Positions 1 to 13,145 of a stretch of DNA of 64,000 nucleotides are shown here, in pieces (positions within the stretch are counted from its first letter, which is position 1; the number at the start of each line of letters is the position of its first letter). The DNA comes from Lineus longissimus (taxonomy: Eukaryota; Nemertea; Pilidiophora; Heteronemertea; Lineidae), in contig NC_088311.1 in the NCBI RefSeq assembly GCF_910592395.1, positions 21,980,646 to 22,044,645 of the forward strand. The letters are read 5' to 3'. Below the pieces are notes generated by a model. That model was not told where the DNA came from, made no database searches, and saw nothing but the letters and a program-made list of their open reading frames with translations. The translations under genes and the position numbers were made by a program.

Positions 1-670
1 ATATCCCTCGCACAAGCGTGAATCATTTCGACCTACTGTGGGATATGAGAGACCCCTATTGGCGGCTTTGTGTATCTTTATCTTGCCTGCCTAGCTGCTG
101 CCTACATTGTCCCTTTAGGCCTAACACATGGCTATGGGCTCACAATCTTAAAAACAGCCTCCTCTTTATTCACTGCTACCAAAACATTTCAAGCGCTAAA
201 AGATATATGATTGGTTTCAAATGGAAGATCAATCCATGATCTAGCCAATGAGCATACGATACGTACATGTCCTATTGTTGGATCGTCATCAACAGCATTG
301 AAATATCGATCAGAAAACACCACAAGTGCCCTAAGCATGTTTTGATTGATTAAAGGGCAGCCATTTGTCATGACGCACCTAACCCACACTTTAAATAAGT
401 TGATGTGGTGCTCATTCTGAGCATATCAAAGCATTATCTAGATACAAAATTAGGTCTTAGTTTACAATATAACTAATGAACATTAATTAATAAGTGTTTT
501 TTAAGATTATAGGAACCAGTAATGAATGTTTTAAGACCTATGTGTGGGACATCTCATGCAAATCTGATATGCAAATTATGTTTCCTAGCAGTCACTGCGC
601 GATGACCTGCGTAGAGTACCAGATGACGCCAACCACCTGTTAACACGTTAGATCCCGGCAGCAGTTCCTG
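1..670. other. Upstream flank of the calumenin gene, with a dispersed-repeat fragment
   Basis: No coding exon seen. Roughly 15-120 resembles segments at 38093-38200 (+) and 48640-48735 (-): all share a core reading approximately gagacccctattggc followed by ctttgtg and a cct-rich stretch. This marks an interspersed repeat of unknown class. The rest is unremarkable AT-rich sequence. Confidence 0.4.
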
Positions 671-680
671 ATATAAATAA
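671..680 (+). promoter_or_regulatory. Possible TATA box of the calumenin gene
   Basis: The sequence atataaataa lies about 120 bp upstream of the calumenin start codon and would place transcription initiation near 700. Support is sequence resemblance and position only. Confidence 0.3.
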
Positions 681-799
681 AATTGCTGTGTTGCGTCTCG
701 TCCATTTCATATCGATAGCGGGAGGTCTAAACACTGGCATTCCGAAACACTCTCTTTGCCTTACTGGGTGCTACTAAAGGACAATTGAATCAATTCAAA

Positions 800-3700
800 A
801 TGAAGCTTTTGTACTCAGTGGTTTTATTTGGACTTCTGTCTCTAGCTTTTGCTGACGGCATCCCTCATCCAAAGGAGCATAGAAAAGGAGACCACGTAAA
901 GGAAGAGGCGCATCCTGGAGTTGACTCAAATCTTCATTTCAAAGATGGTGAGCACGATGCAGACTATGATCACAAAGCTTTCCTTGGTAAGATATGATCC
1001 CGTTTCTTCAGCATGCTTCAAACCTGGTGGTTGCTAAGGAGGTTTAATTCATTAACCCCATTTGCTTGCTTTTCCAGTTTGTTTCACATTTCCAGTGATA
1101 TTTCAAGCCTATTTTCACCATCTTTGAACTTGATCTGTTCTCACAAAAGTCATTGCTTAATGTCTAACGAAATCTTCTTGCTTGCAACATTCTATCTGCT
1201 TATTTGCTACTTCAGGTTTCATAACCACGTGGTCAGGCCCCCAAGTAGGCGTGGTCCGGCACTCAACGGACAGCGTCTTTAGTTACCGCTGGCCATGACG
1301 TAATACACTTCAGTTTAACCAGGCATTTAAAAAAGATGCGGTTGCGGTGTAAGGTAGAACTATATGTATATTCATGAGTCATCTCAAAAGCCGGTAGCCA
1401 ATGTATGTATTTACTAGTTTATAAAGTGATAAGATTGTCATTATTGCCACAGGCACATGAAAATCAGAACTCCAGCTGACTTGACCACACTCAAAATGAT
1501 AATTATATACAAATACAGTAGAACCTCTCTTAGTGGACACCTCTCTATTAAGGACAACCTCTCTAGACACTAGTTTTGGTGCCAAATTGGTTGTTTCCAT
1601 TCAGTTTGACCTCTCTAATTAGGACACCTCTCTATTAAGGACAGCACTTGTCAGTCCCGAGGGGGTCCTTAATAGAGAGGTTCTACTGTAGAGGAGTGTT
1701 GTCAGTGAGCTGGGCTGGCATTTTGATCCTCATATACCAGTGTTTTGGCATGGCCAGTTGGTTGGGGTAAGCACAGTTACTGCCATTGAGTTACTGCATG
1801 AGCTGCAGCTATTTTGACTTGACATGTTTTGAGGCTTATAACTCTTTTTCTATTTAAGTGAAAACATATGTAAAATGTATCAACTTAGATTTGGTTGAGG
1901 CAGTGTTTCTCCTTTCACAACCAAACAGTCATTGTCCCCTGTCTCATCAATGAGTTTGAAATGATTTTATATTGTTATCACTCTTCATATACTTTTGGCA
2001 TTACTTCCAAGTTCTCTTGGTGAGGTCAGGTTTTGGCCTGGCCTTTGTGTCAATTTCCTAGTGATTACTTAAGGGGTCTTAGATCAGTGATACTAGAGTA
2101 TAAGATATGGACTATTGAAAATACAAAAAGAACACGTTCAGTGTTTTTCAGCCAACACAAATATGCACCCCTTATATAGAGGTTTTTCAGAGAAATGATA
2201 CACCCCAAAGGTTTTTGAGATTGTGAAAATCTTCAAAGGGTTTTTCAATTCCCCAAAACTCCTCTTAAAGGTTTTGAAAAGCTCAATCAGCATATGACTT
2301 GACTTGCATGTGTAGAATTGAGCAATATTTCTAAACTCCCTTTTAAAAAGCTTTCTACCGCACCCCAAATTTGAACATACCCTGAAGAAGTGTAAATATA
2401 ATTCAGGCTACCTTTTGGACCCTTTGTGCAATGGCCAAAACAATGTGTTTTTGGCAGTGGTCAGAAAGATTCAAAAACCTTCCAAGTCAAGATGATATTT
2501 AGGATATTTCGAAGGCTAAAAATTGATTAGTAGCATACTGAATTGCAGCTGAGACATCTAAGACACCTCGCATAGCCTAACTGTGAACACAGCTTGTCTA
2601 GTAACACGTGCCAGAATTAAGTATGAAAATTAAAACGTATTCATATTCAATAGAGTCAGGAAAGTCACACTGTGAATTTCAAATCTCATTATATTCAGCT
2701 GATGACAGGATGTGATGGTATCACTAAACACGCCAGCTGCCGTTTACATCTGGTGCTGGTTCGAACATTCAGCAGACATTTCAATACAACTGATGATGAT
2801 TTATATTGTTAATTCCATTTGTCGGTTTTGAGAGATGAGGTGTACATTTGAACAATAGGCCACGTTGTCCACCTGGCTGGTTTTAAATATACACATTTTT
2901 AACCGGTTATTTGTATAGACATACGAGATATGTCCACGTGTCATTTGCGGGTTAGTGAAAATACTCTAAGTCCATCGATGTAAGACTGCTTCACTAATTC
3001 CTACAACATCGACACAAATGGCCAAATGGAAACCTGACATCCTGCATGATTATCTGACAAATTGGTGTCACCAATCCATTTTCTGTTCAAAATGAACTCG
3101 TTGAATTGCATCGATTGTCTATGTGCTCATTTTGAGAATTGAATGTTCAGAAGCAGTCTTAAATGGTGAAACTAGAGTATCAATAATATCCAGCAGTAAT
3201 CCCACTATTTGCTGTAAATCGATCTGCAGCTGAAAGCCCACAAGATTAAGTAAATAGGCTAAGTGTAAGAAATACTAATATGAATGAACTTAGTATCATT
3301 CTGGTGGTTTTGTAAATCATATTCAAATTTATATTAGGATGTTTAGATGAAATAATGATCATTAACCCTGTTTTTTGGAACATGCTTTAGTGTTTGTGCC
3401 AAAAGTGAAATCAATGATGGTAATGATGATAAACACATTCTGGCCCTCTGAAAGGTAGGCCTACTATTTAAATAAAAGGCCTACATCATTCTATCTTGAG
3501 TAGTTTCAATGTTGCTTAGGTAAAGAGAAATCAACACTGCCATAGTAGTTAGTTACACAAATTTGATAAAACTTAACAGTTATAGTACTTGTATGTATAT
3601 CAGTTTCCACAAAAGCATTGAAAATTTTCAAATTCAAGTTAGATTTTCAAATTTGTGAACGAATGGAAAAGGCCTTTAAGCTCTTCCAGTGGTTTGAACT

Positions 3701-5662
3701 GTAGAAATCTATCGGAGACTAAGAAGGATTTTTTTTGTTTCAATCTACCACAGTACCTGGTTAGGTGGCCCTGCATTAGGCGATGTGCTGGGAATGTTTC
3801 CTTATGGATGCAGTTAGGCCTATATAAAAACAATATGAAAGATAGAATAGGCAAAAAATACAAGGTTTACAAAGACCAATTTTATAGATGTAGACCATAC
3901 TGCGCTGTTGAACAACAGGTCCACAGAAGCACTTGCTAACTCAGCAGAGTACGGCATGTACTGATCCAATGGAATACTTAATCAATTTTTCATGTTTTAG
4001 CAGCTGTTTGTTACATATAGTCACCGTGTTTAAATCTCAAATGTATTCATTGAATTTGAAATGAATTTACATGTATTACTGACAGCCAAAGTATGTGAAG
4101 CTAGAGACAAACTGGTTTATTTAGTCATAGTCCGGGATAACATTTTCAGTAAAAAAGTTATCTTCAGTTTTATAGGCCTGTGCATTGCAAACTATTTAAA
4201 AGGCCTAGACTGCTGTTTTTAAGTTAGAGAGCTAGACAGTATTGAAGGACCCCATGCACCCAGATGGACGCAGCCAGATGATAGATTCTCCGATAAACGA
4301 TATACACGTCACCACAGAACACATGTTGGTAGTTTTCATTCATGCCTCCGCCGAGCCTAATTGACAATTATCAGATCACAATGGTGAAACTGTCACACGT
4401 TGTGACAAATGATGCACGATTTAAAGGTCGACACACGACTGTTGCATCGTGCATCGGTATTGCATGGACCAGCCGTTTCCTTGACCACAGGTGTGACTAG
4501 ACTAACTGTATCATTTACTGATAAAGGTCTTTTCCATTCTAGTGTTAATTGCTTTTAAAAGTGTTGCCCATGTCATAGAAACTCAAGCCGTAGGTGATAT
4601 GTCAGTTAATGAAATGATGGAACGGATAAGGACACGTGTGGTTTCAAAGAGTGACCACGTGGATTTACCGTGTGTCTTTCACGTGTTTTGTGATGACGTG
4701 GTCTGTATGGCTCAAACAAGTTGGGATGAATGGTTTTTTCTTCAAAAATCATATGAAAGTATTTTCAAAATTCATCCAATCATTGTGTCTTGATCAAATC
4801 TTGTTGTAGTGTAGAATTAAAGGGTAAATCAGAATGATGTTCATTATCAGGCCTAATCCACATTGAAAAAGAAATGACTGTCAATATCATTTAAAATAGA
4901 ACACAGTCAATACGAAATTCATAAACGTTTCATCTGTTACCTGATTCATTGCCATGACAACGATCAGTAATCCCTCTTTGTATTAATAGGCCTTGTTGAT
5001 GCTCCAGGCTAGGCCTACCTATACCTATATGTCTGTGTCTATAACAAACTTGATCAGAAATCTCTCATAATGATTTGCAAGAATGCTAGGCCTTTTGAGA
5101 TCTGATGTGTATATGCCTTTAGGTGATTACTTTGACAATCGCAAACAAGTGATTTGAAATTACTGCAACCTGTAATCATGATCACACGAGACAGAAATCA
5201 TTCGTTTGCGGTTGTCATCACAGGCGTCTCCGACAAGAATCGCTGATCGCGGCAACCTGCAATCAATTTAAAACCAACAATTACCAGTTTTACCCTCAGA
5301 CAAGATACTTTTTTGTTGCACGTAACATTTGTCGCCAAAAGGACCAATTATGATCGCAGGTCTAGGCGATCTAAATCTTGTTGTTTGGGCAACACTTAAA
5401 GTTTTCATGACTTTCAGATAAGGAAAAGGAGGGGACAATTCCAGAAGAAGATGATGACATTGACGATGGTGACTTTGATGAGCCTTTGGATGGTGACTTT
5501 GACGATGAGTATGATGGTTACAACGATACGTACCCAGATTACCCAGATTACCCTGATTACAATTACAATGATACCAATTATGATTATTATAACGATTTCA
5601 ATGAAACTGATTATGATGGTTATAATGACACAATGGATTACGATTATCCAAAAAACTACCAA

Positions 5663-5696
<34 letters not shown>

Positions 5697-8600
5697 TGGA
5701 TTATGACGACGGTGGGACGGATCCTAGTTACGATGATGGCATACAAGATGGCGTACCTGATGACTATGAGCCGGATCTATCCAGAAAGGATGATTCTAAA
5801 TACGATGACAATGACAAAACTGATGATGAATCAGATGTAAAGCGGAAAAAAAGGGACGTAGATGATGTGAAACATCTCGAGAGAAAGAATGAAAATTTGG
5901 AATATGTGCACACGGAAGGTAGACTGTTGTGAAAATCTAATTATTGTTTGGTGAAGTTTGATCCTGTATAGCCTAATGATGTTAACACATTGTATGGTGA
6001 AGTTTGACATTGTAAGTGAAGTTTACATATTGTATAGTTTTTAAGTTTGACATTGTATGTTGAAGTTTGACATCAATATTGTATGGTGATGTTTTAATTT
6101 CATTGTATATTGGAATTTAACATTGTATTGTGAAGTCTGACATTGTATTCTGTTATATTGTGAAATTTGACATTGTTTAGTAAAGTTTGACATGTTTAGT
6201 GAATTTCCCAATTGTTTAGTAAAGTTTATGTTGCTTTTTTGCCATTGTCATTTAAGAAAGCTTTTGTTGATTTTGCCCAACTTTTATCAATGTGTTCATG
6301 ACCACTACAATACCTCATCCTACCCAATCCCTGGCTGGTGCACCACAATTCCCTTTGAAAAATACCACCAAGTTTTCCATTGTATGGTAAAATTTCATTC
6401 GTTATTGCTTGTTAGGTGAGCAAGAAGAACTGAAATACATGTTTATCTATTAACCATGGACTAGTTATTCACATTCTGAGGTACGCACTTCAGTATTGGA
6501 AAACCAAGCTAAATATTGGAAATCACAGCTTGCACTATAATAATGTGTGGGCATGGCGATACCGTTGACATGTTTGCAGCTCCGGGCCATGGTACTGCTG
6601 CAAAACTGAACTTTGCTGATGTTTTCCAATGAACAGCCATGGCTCATGTTTGTTGCAGAAGACTGGCTCGATTGCAAGTTTTAGATGGGGTGGTTGTCGA
6701 CAGAGGTCACCGAAAATGTGTTTTCAAGCAAAAAAACCTCCAGTTTGGGATATTATGAGTTGTAGTATGCGTTCAGTGGGTTTGTAATGAAGCTCTTTAG
6801 ATATGCCCAATAGAGCTTTGGCTAGATATGCCCAATAGAGCTTTGGCTAGATATCTCGCAATAGAGCTTTGGCTAGATATGCCCAATAGAGCTTTGGATA
6901 GATATGCCCAATAGAGCTTTGGCTAGATATCTCGCAATAGAGCTTTGGCTAGATATGCCCAATAGAGCTTTGGATAGATATGCCCAATAGAGCTTTGGCT
7001 AGATATCTCACAATAGATATGCCCAATTTAGAGCTTTGACTTATATCCCAAATAGAGCTGTGTCCCCAGAAACTCATGCCATTCTTTATCTTATTCATTT
7101 AGGATCTGAAGATGAGGCCGATGAGTTCAAAGAGTTGGACCCCGACGAGGCCAAGAAGCGTCTGCTCGTCCTTGCCAAGCGCATGGACACGGACAAGAGT
7201 GGCGATGTATCAAAGGACGAACTCCAGCACTGGATCTCAAACTCATTCAAGTAAGTAAAGGTCGGATTACAATGGAGCGGGAAACCATTGCAGTTTCTGC
7301 GATTCACTGGTTCTTCTGCTCACATAAAACTGTTAAGCCAATAACCTACATTAATATTGATGCACGCCTGCAAAAAATTCGTGTTTTCCGCGTCATTTGA
7401 CAGTTTCCACTCAAGTGGAATGAAACCTAAATTGAGCCAGCTCGCTCATTCACCATAATTTCATTCGTTAGAGGTGTCACTCTGCTCCAACATTTGGTAC
7501 CATATTATTGTATTGTATTGCAGTTTAAGGGATCCAATTGTGAGTGTCAACTTCTCATCTGGACTGGCTGGTTGTAGTAAATATCATCAGCAGTCATACA
7601 CTTTTGATATCATTAGTATAAGTGATGACCTCAATCATCTCATTGATGCAGTGGAGACCCTCCCCCTTTAACATATTCATGACTTCGTCTTTCCAGAAGT
7701 TTAGATGAGGCCGACGCCAAGAAGCAGTTTGACCGCCAAGACAAGGACAAGAACGGCAGCGTGACATGGAGCGAGATGCTGCAGGAGGTCTATGGTTACA
7801 CCCCCGAAGAAGTCGCACAACACGAGAATGACTCCTCTGATGAAATGAAGAACTTTGTCCAGGTAAAGTTTAAATCCATACAGTGGGTCGTCTTCAAAAT
7901 AGCGGAGTCTTTAATATTCTATGATGATTTGAAATAGCAGAGTTGAATTCCATGCAGTGGATCATTAAAATTGCAGAGTTCAACTGCATATATATATATA
8001 GTGGGGGTTTAAAATAGCAGAAATCAATTCCATACAAGTGGGCTAATGAGCAGAGTTTAGTTCCATACAGCGTACCATACAATGTTTATATTTTAACCCT
8101 AGATGACCAAGGATGACAGGAAGAAATTCGACCTGGCTGATGAGAGTGGAGACGGAACCCTTGACTTCAAAGAATTTGTTGCCTACCACAACCCCCATAA
8201 CTTCGCCCGTATGGCACCCGTCGAGGTCGAGAAGACGATGCGCGATTATGACAAGGACAAGGATGGCAAGATCTCATACACTGAATACCAACAGAAAGAT
8301 GAGAGTAAGTGGAAATCAGAATTATGAAGATCAGACTTTAATTTGAAATCTAGGCTGGTGTCTCAAATCGTCTGACATTTCGCAGCCATAATGTCCTGTA
8401 GCAATTAAAGTACAGCAATAAAGTAGTGTTGCAACGTTATGACTCATGATATATAAGGATTGATAATAACGAGAACAGACTTCGAAGGATGATTTAAGAA
8501 ATAACGTTTTGAATGTTTATTTACCAGAACCAAAGAAAGGTAACGTTTAAGTACTATTTGACATGTTTAGAAATTCCGTTTTCAAACTCTATCCATGAGC

Positions 8601-9936
8601 TATGGAGTCCCAATAGCAACCAGTTCAATTTCAGAGGTCACACCATTGTAGTTCCAATGCTTAAGTAGAGTTCCAGTTGTTCAATCCACTTGGTTGTGGT
8701 AGGGTGAATAATTGATGTGATGAAAATAAGGTGATGGTATTGTAGCATTGTCTAGAAAAATGTTTATTCTCATCTAGATAGCCCTTTTTATTCTGCATGA
8801 TGTATTATAGAACAGTTTGATTTTAACCCCTTTACCCTGAAAAGGTTTAAGCACCACTGGGTGAACTCATGATCGATGCCTATGAAGAGAATGACGAGTC
8901 CAGTGCAATATCAATCACATTTAATTGGAGTGACTTGGCAATGGATAATGGATTTAACTTGCGGCACGCACCTGTCCAAATAGAACTTCATGTTCCCTTG
9001 TAATCTATATATCAGAAGGCACAGTACCTTGTGCATGCTCCTGAAATTTGTTTTAGGTTTTGACCAAACAATAATCTTGAAGGAACTCGGACGCAATGAG
9101 AAAACGAGAGGTGAAGTGTCACTCTGAAATGTTTGCTTGTTTGAACTGTCATTTATGGCAAGCCTAGTGTCCAACTGTAGCAGTGATAACTGATGGTGAA
9201 CTCTAGTTTATGCAGCTTTCACTTACAGGGGTTTACAATAATCAGAAACTTAGACTGGTGTTCAGTACAAATCTCTGAGTGCAGAAATGTGTCTTTCTTA
9301 TACTAAACCATAGTTCCGACACTCGAAACCTGGCTTTTATGATCGGATAAGCAAACCCACGTGAGCGCGGGTCATTTCATCAAAAACATTTGCTTCCTCT
9401 TACAGTGGACTAAGGCTTGCCATAGTCCTTTGAACCCCTGTGTGTTTGTGCCTTTCTTTTGTGTATAGTTATAAAAAGCAATTTTTATTTTATGTACTAT
9501 GCTAATTATGGTGTGAACTAAGACTTTTAAAGCGGCCTAGTATAAAATGTTTGCAGAAAAGACAACTATATTTCATGTTGATATATTTTGGTTAATTGGT
9601 AAATTTTGAATAAGAATCAAGGACAAATTAACTCTCTCCTGTCTGTTTCCAGGTGAAGAGGCAAAAGAGGAAGATCAAGCCGAGATGGAAAAACAATTCA
9701 AATCATACGACAAAAATAACGACGGCCATCTCGATGCTGACGAGGTTAAGGCATGGGTCATCCCTGCCATGGATGAGCTCTCTGTGGAGGAGGCGGCGCA
9801 TCTGTTTACGGAGGCCGACAAAGACAAGGACGGCAAGCTCACCATGGACGAGATCACAGACAGCCACGATTTGTTCGTAGGATCACAGGCAACTGATTAT
9901 GGTGACGCCCTTCAGAGGATGAAGGAGGAGTTATAA
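800..9936 (+). CDS. Calumenin/reticulocalbin (CREC family) EF-hand protein of the secretory pathway, six exons with one optional
   Basis: Exons: 800-986, 5418-5918 (optional), 7103-7250, 7697-7862, 8103-8304, 9653-9936. Without the optional exon the product is 328 aa; with it, 495 aa. Residues 1-18 form a signal peptide ending AFA. Six EF-hand loops can be read at about 91, 127, 180, 217, 254 and 290 (short form); each has the 12-residue Asp...Glu pattern, for example DTDKSGDVSKDE. The C-terminal block with DLFVGSQATD is a hallmark of calumenins. The protein ends KEEL, an HDEL/KDEL-type ER retrieval signal. The family consists of low-affinity calcium-binding chaperone-like proteins of the ER and secretory route. 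The ATG at 800 is chosen because the upstream in-frame TTG is not a start in animals. Human calumenin is 315 aa, so the short form is of normal length. Calumenin versus reticulocalbin orthology is not settled. Confidence 0.93.
987..5417 (+). other. Long first calumenin intron (when the cassette exon is used)
   Basis: Apart from the MITE at 1514-1690 I see no gene. Several short open frames (for example 3655-3939 and 4542-4793) show no family resemblance, no splice-consistent context and ordinary AT-rich composition. Confidence 0.5.
1514..1690. mobile_element. MITE of the CAGTAGAACCTC family, full length
   Basis: Terminal inverted repeats of about 26 bp (left tacagtagaacctctct, right agagaggttctactgta) with TA at both ends, consistent with a Tc1/mariner/pogo-type TA target duplication. 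The interior also contains rearranged copies of the ggacacctctctattaagga motif. Seven copies or remnants lie in this window, of which this has the clearest ends. Confidence 0.8.
5418..5918 (+). CDS. In-phase acidic cassette exon of the calumenin gene
   Basis: The stretch starts after ctttcag and ends before a gtagac donor. It is 501 nt and phase 1 on both sides, so it can be included or skipped without shifting the frame: exon 1 joins directly to 7103 as AFLG-SEDEADEF, the usual calumenin junction. Its 167 residues are dominated by Asp, Tyr and Asn, with DYPDYPDY-like repeats, four Asn-x-Thr sequons (NDT, NDT, NET, NDT), a run of 11 Asp coded by a GAT microsatellite (about 5663-5695), and a basic RKKR furin-type site near the end. 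No such domain is known to me in vertebrate CREC proteins. If unspliced at the donor, it would stop at 5930-5932. Exon status is inferred from splice sites and the open frame; expression is unproven. Confidence 0.7.
6790..7063. repeat. 25-26 bp minisatellite in the calumenin intron
   Basis: About nine to ten head-to-tail units reading tagatatgcccaatagagc plus tttggc, alternating with a variant in which cccaat becomes tcgcaat. The array ends about 40 bp before the acceptor of the 7103 exon. Confidence 0.9.
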
Positions 9937-12756
9937 ATGTGGACTTTGATAGGCAAAGAGAATGTATTTGAATGTCCTGCTGTGTGTGCATCCTAGAAGC
10001 TGGTCCAAATTATGGCGATTTTTGTTTTGCTTTTTCTAGCGTACCTTGATGATTTTGGAAGTTTGAACTGAAACTAATAATTTCTTTAATTTTGGTTTTA
10101 GTTACAAAAACTTTTGTGTTTTCTATCTAAAACTAGTATCTATGATGTACCACAGACCTGTAGATTGCAGACGAAGGTAGCATAATTTTTGTGCTATGCT
10201 TCACAGCAGTGTAATATATTTGTGCATTTCCGTTTTTGTCGTAGTCAATTAGAAATTATGGGTGTTTCCATCCAAGATTCGATCCTGCCAACCTACTTCA
10301 TTTAGTTACAATTTTTCGCATGTCCGGACTTGCTTTTTGTTCAGAAGATGAAAACAAATGAAATAATCATGATTTTTTCAAGGATATGTTCATTTTTTCA
10401 AGGATATATTCATTGTCTGCCCAGTGCACATAAACTAAAGGGCAATGGAAGAATAATGATGCATCATAAACCCATGTCACGAGCAGACGTACAGCAATTT
10501 ATGAATAAGTTGTTTACAAGTTCATCCTGGCATTTGGGACATCTGGTTGAAGCTTCATTTGCAGAGCAAATTCATGTTTGGTAATTCTCTAGTTTAGCAT
10601 AATTTTTTCTCAAATCACTGGTATAATTTTGAGTGCTACTCCATCTCAATTAAGTCCCTATGTTAATTTCTTCTAAAAATTTTGTGTTGAACTGATTTCA
10701 GGCAAAACTGCTGATATGGTCGCTAAAAATATAGTTGTAGTTTTATTATTTAATCATAATAGCCATGAATAGTTTGGGCCCTAGTAGGGACAAATCCTTT
10801 ATTTAATTCTATAGTCTTCTCCAATAGACGTTATATCTGCTTGATATTTTGTTTAAAACAGATGTGAACATTATGTGCTATATATGGTAATGGCGTGAAA
10901 TTACTGCTGTTAACGGATACATAATTGTCATAGCTCAAGAAAGTCTTGTTTAAGTTATGCAATATTATGTCACACACAAGTAATAATAGGACATGAAGGC
11001 CATGACCATCTATGCAAGTATCAAAATTGAAATCATAATTTTGTTTCAATAGTGCAACAGAGGAGAATTATTGGTATAATCGATAACAGTAGGGTGGAAT
11101 AATACATCTATCCTTGTAACCGGGTACCAAGATAGAATCTCACAATTTTATGTCAACTTTTCACAGTGTCATAACTTGAATTTCTGAAATAGTGCTTTTA
11201 ATGAATTACCCTTGAAGGACAGTCTGTATTCAAAATCATGGAAGTTTCCAAAACTTTTGTGAAACCATGACAATGCCTTCCCATTCTCCAGATGTTAATT
11301 TGGAATTTCATTTTATTGAAAACCTTGCCATTTGTCCTGAAAGTGTTAATTTCACAGTTTTCCTTCCAAAGTAAATTTGGAAAAAGGCTGTAAAAAAACA
11401 AAAGCTTATCTTGTCATTATCATTCACAACGAAGATATCTATGCATAATAATGTCCATTAGGCCTCGAATTTAATAGAGGTACCGCTTTTCAAAATGCTG
11501 ATTTATTTAAGTTACAAAAGAAATTGGGGGAATTGAGAATATTGTGAAAGAAATCATCCTCCCTTTGAAATTCCTTATTGGCTTGATCTTCCCTAAGTTT
11601 TAATTTGAAAGATTTTATATCTTTCTAAACTTCATTTTTAGTTAAAAGAGCATCAAGCTATCGCGAGAAATCATTCCTCCCTCCAGAATTTCTTCTTTAG
11701 CTTCATTTTTCCTTAGTTTTCCTTTGAAAAATTTGACTATCTTTTCAAAGTTATTTTCAGTTGAAGGAATATAAATCTTTCAGAGAATTTCCTGATCTTA
11801 TTTCTGCTGGTTTTAGGCCTCTCTACAATAGTCTTAGTGCACTGTTACAAATGAATTTACAATAAATAATTGTTAGATTTCACAACTTTCTTCGTCTTTT
11901 GTTAACTCTATGCAGAATCCAGCAATCACTCTTGTCTTTTTAGTATCATCAACATTTTCTGTGGAGTGGCACAATGTTGGCAATGACTTAGCCTTTAAGG
12001 GGTTAAAGCACACGTTGCAATTGAATTCCAATATGGCTGTATTTATTTCTGGTGATCTCATCTGAAGTGGGACAAGTGACACAGCTGGTGTTGACTGAGA
12101 ACTTATCCCACCAGCTGGTCCAATACCCAGATGGTGCTACAGATATGTAGCTAAGGATGATTCAGCATTAGAACATGGAACCTGTATATATAGAAAACCT
12201 CTCTATAAAGGACACCCCCAGGACTGACAAGTGCAGTCGCCTGGTTATAAAGGTGAAATTGAAGGGAAACAACCAATTGGGGCCACTTAGTGTCTACATC
12301 CCTGGACACTGTGGAATCTCCTTCAACATGAAAGCAGACTGTCCAGCAGGTAATTCAAGGCCCTACGGGGACCTTATTTATACTCCTCAGGATGAATCGG
12401 CAGCACTGTCAAGAGCCCCAACAGATGCCAAGAAAGCAAAACAGCAGCACTGCCCCACTCTTTGTGAGAGAGGATGGCAATATCGTGATGGTGCCAAAAG
12501 CAAGCGGACAGGACATGACAGGATCATCATTAATCACATCCCGACATAACCAGTGATTTTCATTGTACTCCACCTCTCAATGGTAGGAGTATCAAAAACC
12601 TGTATCTCAGGATGCATTAATCAGCAACAGTTGAGAATCATTTCACTGAACACGCTGTACTGTGGAAGATAATGGAGTGAGGGGGCCAGGTGGTTGCCAG
12701 AGCCATTATCCCTCCGAAGTAAAAAATGAAACAGAAATAGAATCTATTGTATCAAA
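9937..12756 (+). other. Probable calumenin 3' UTR and intergenic space
   Basis: AT-rich, no coding exon recognised. The first clear AATAAA on the + strand is at 11861-11866, which would give a 3' UTR of about 1.9 kb. The interval 12186-12305 is a degenerate copy of the CAGTAGAACCTC MITE and overlaps an open frame at 12175-12549 that I do not consider a gene. Confidence 0.4.
11861..11866 (+). terminator. Candidate poly(A) signal of calumenin
   Basis: AATAAA, the first canonical signal I find downstream of the stop codon at 9934-9936. Position and sequence only. Confidence 0.35.
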
Positions 12757-12762
12757 TTTATT
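12757..12762 (-). terminator. Candidate poly(A) signal of xylose isomerase
   Basis: TTTATT on the + strand reads AATAAA on the minus strand, about 385 nt past the xylose isomerase stop. Sequence and position only. Confidence 0.4.
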
Positions 12763-13145
12763 GTAGAATACTAAATACAGGATTAACAGCGACACAATTA
12801 AACATGTATCATATCTGTGCTGCCACAAGCAAGACTCCAAGAGATAGAGATATGTTCATTATTAGCAAAATATTGGAAAGTATAAAATTATAATGGCTAG
12901 ATTCGTTTGTCTATGATATCATTCGTAATTACGGAATCTTCGCTTGTATGTTGTCTTACTATATGGCCAGTTGACCAAAGAGAAAAACATTGTACAGTAA
13001 TGCCTAGCCTTTTACTGAGGCCAACCATAGCGGTGAATGCATGTACACCCAGGAGTGTAACCAGGGGGACCAACCCCCCCCCCTCCACTTCTAAACCATG
13101 ACTAGACCTAAACATAGAATAAAGGATTCTTGGAGATAATTCTGT

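Noticed and set aside
5414-5746. Minus-strand open frame rich in Ile/Val opposite the acidic exon
   Set aside because: It is the antisense of Asp-rich GAT repeats; the plus-strand frame has splice signals and phase agreement with calumenin.
6790-7063. Regular short repeats that might suggest a CRISPR array
   Set aside because: No spacers: the units are contiguous, and the context is an animal intron.
12175-12549. 124-codon plus-strand open frame
   Set aside because: Its first third is a degenerate copy of the CAGTAGAACCTC MITE; no splice context or family resemblance.
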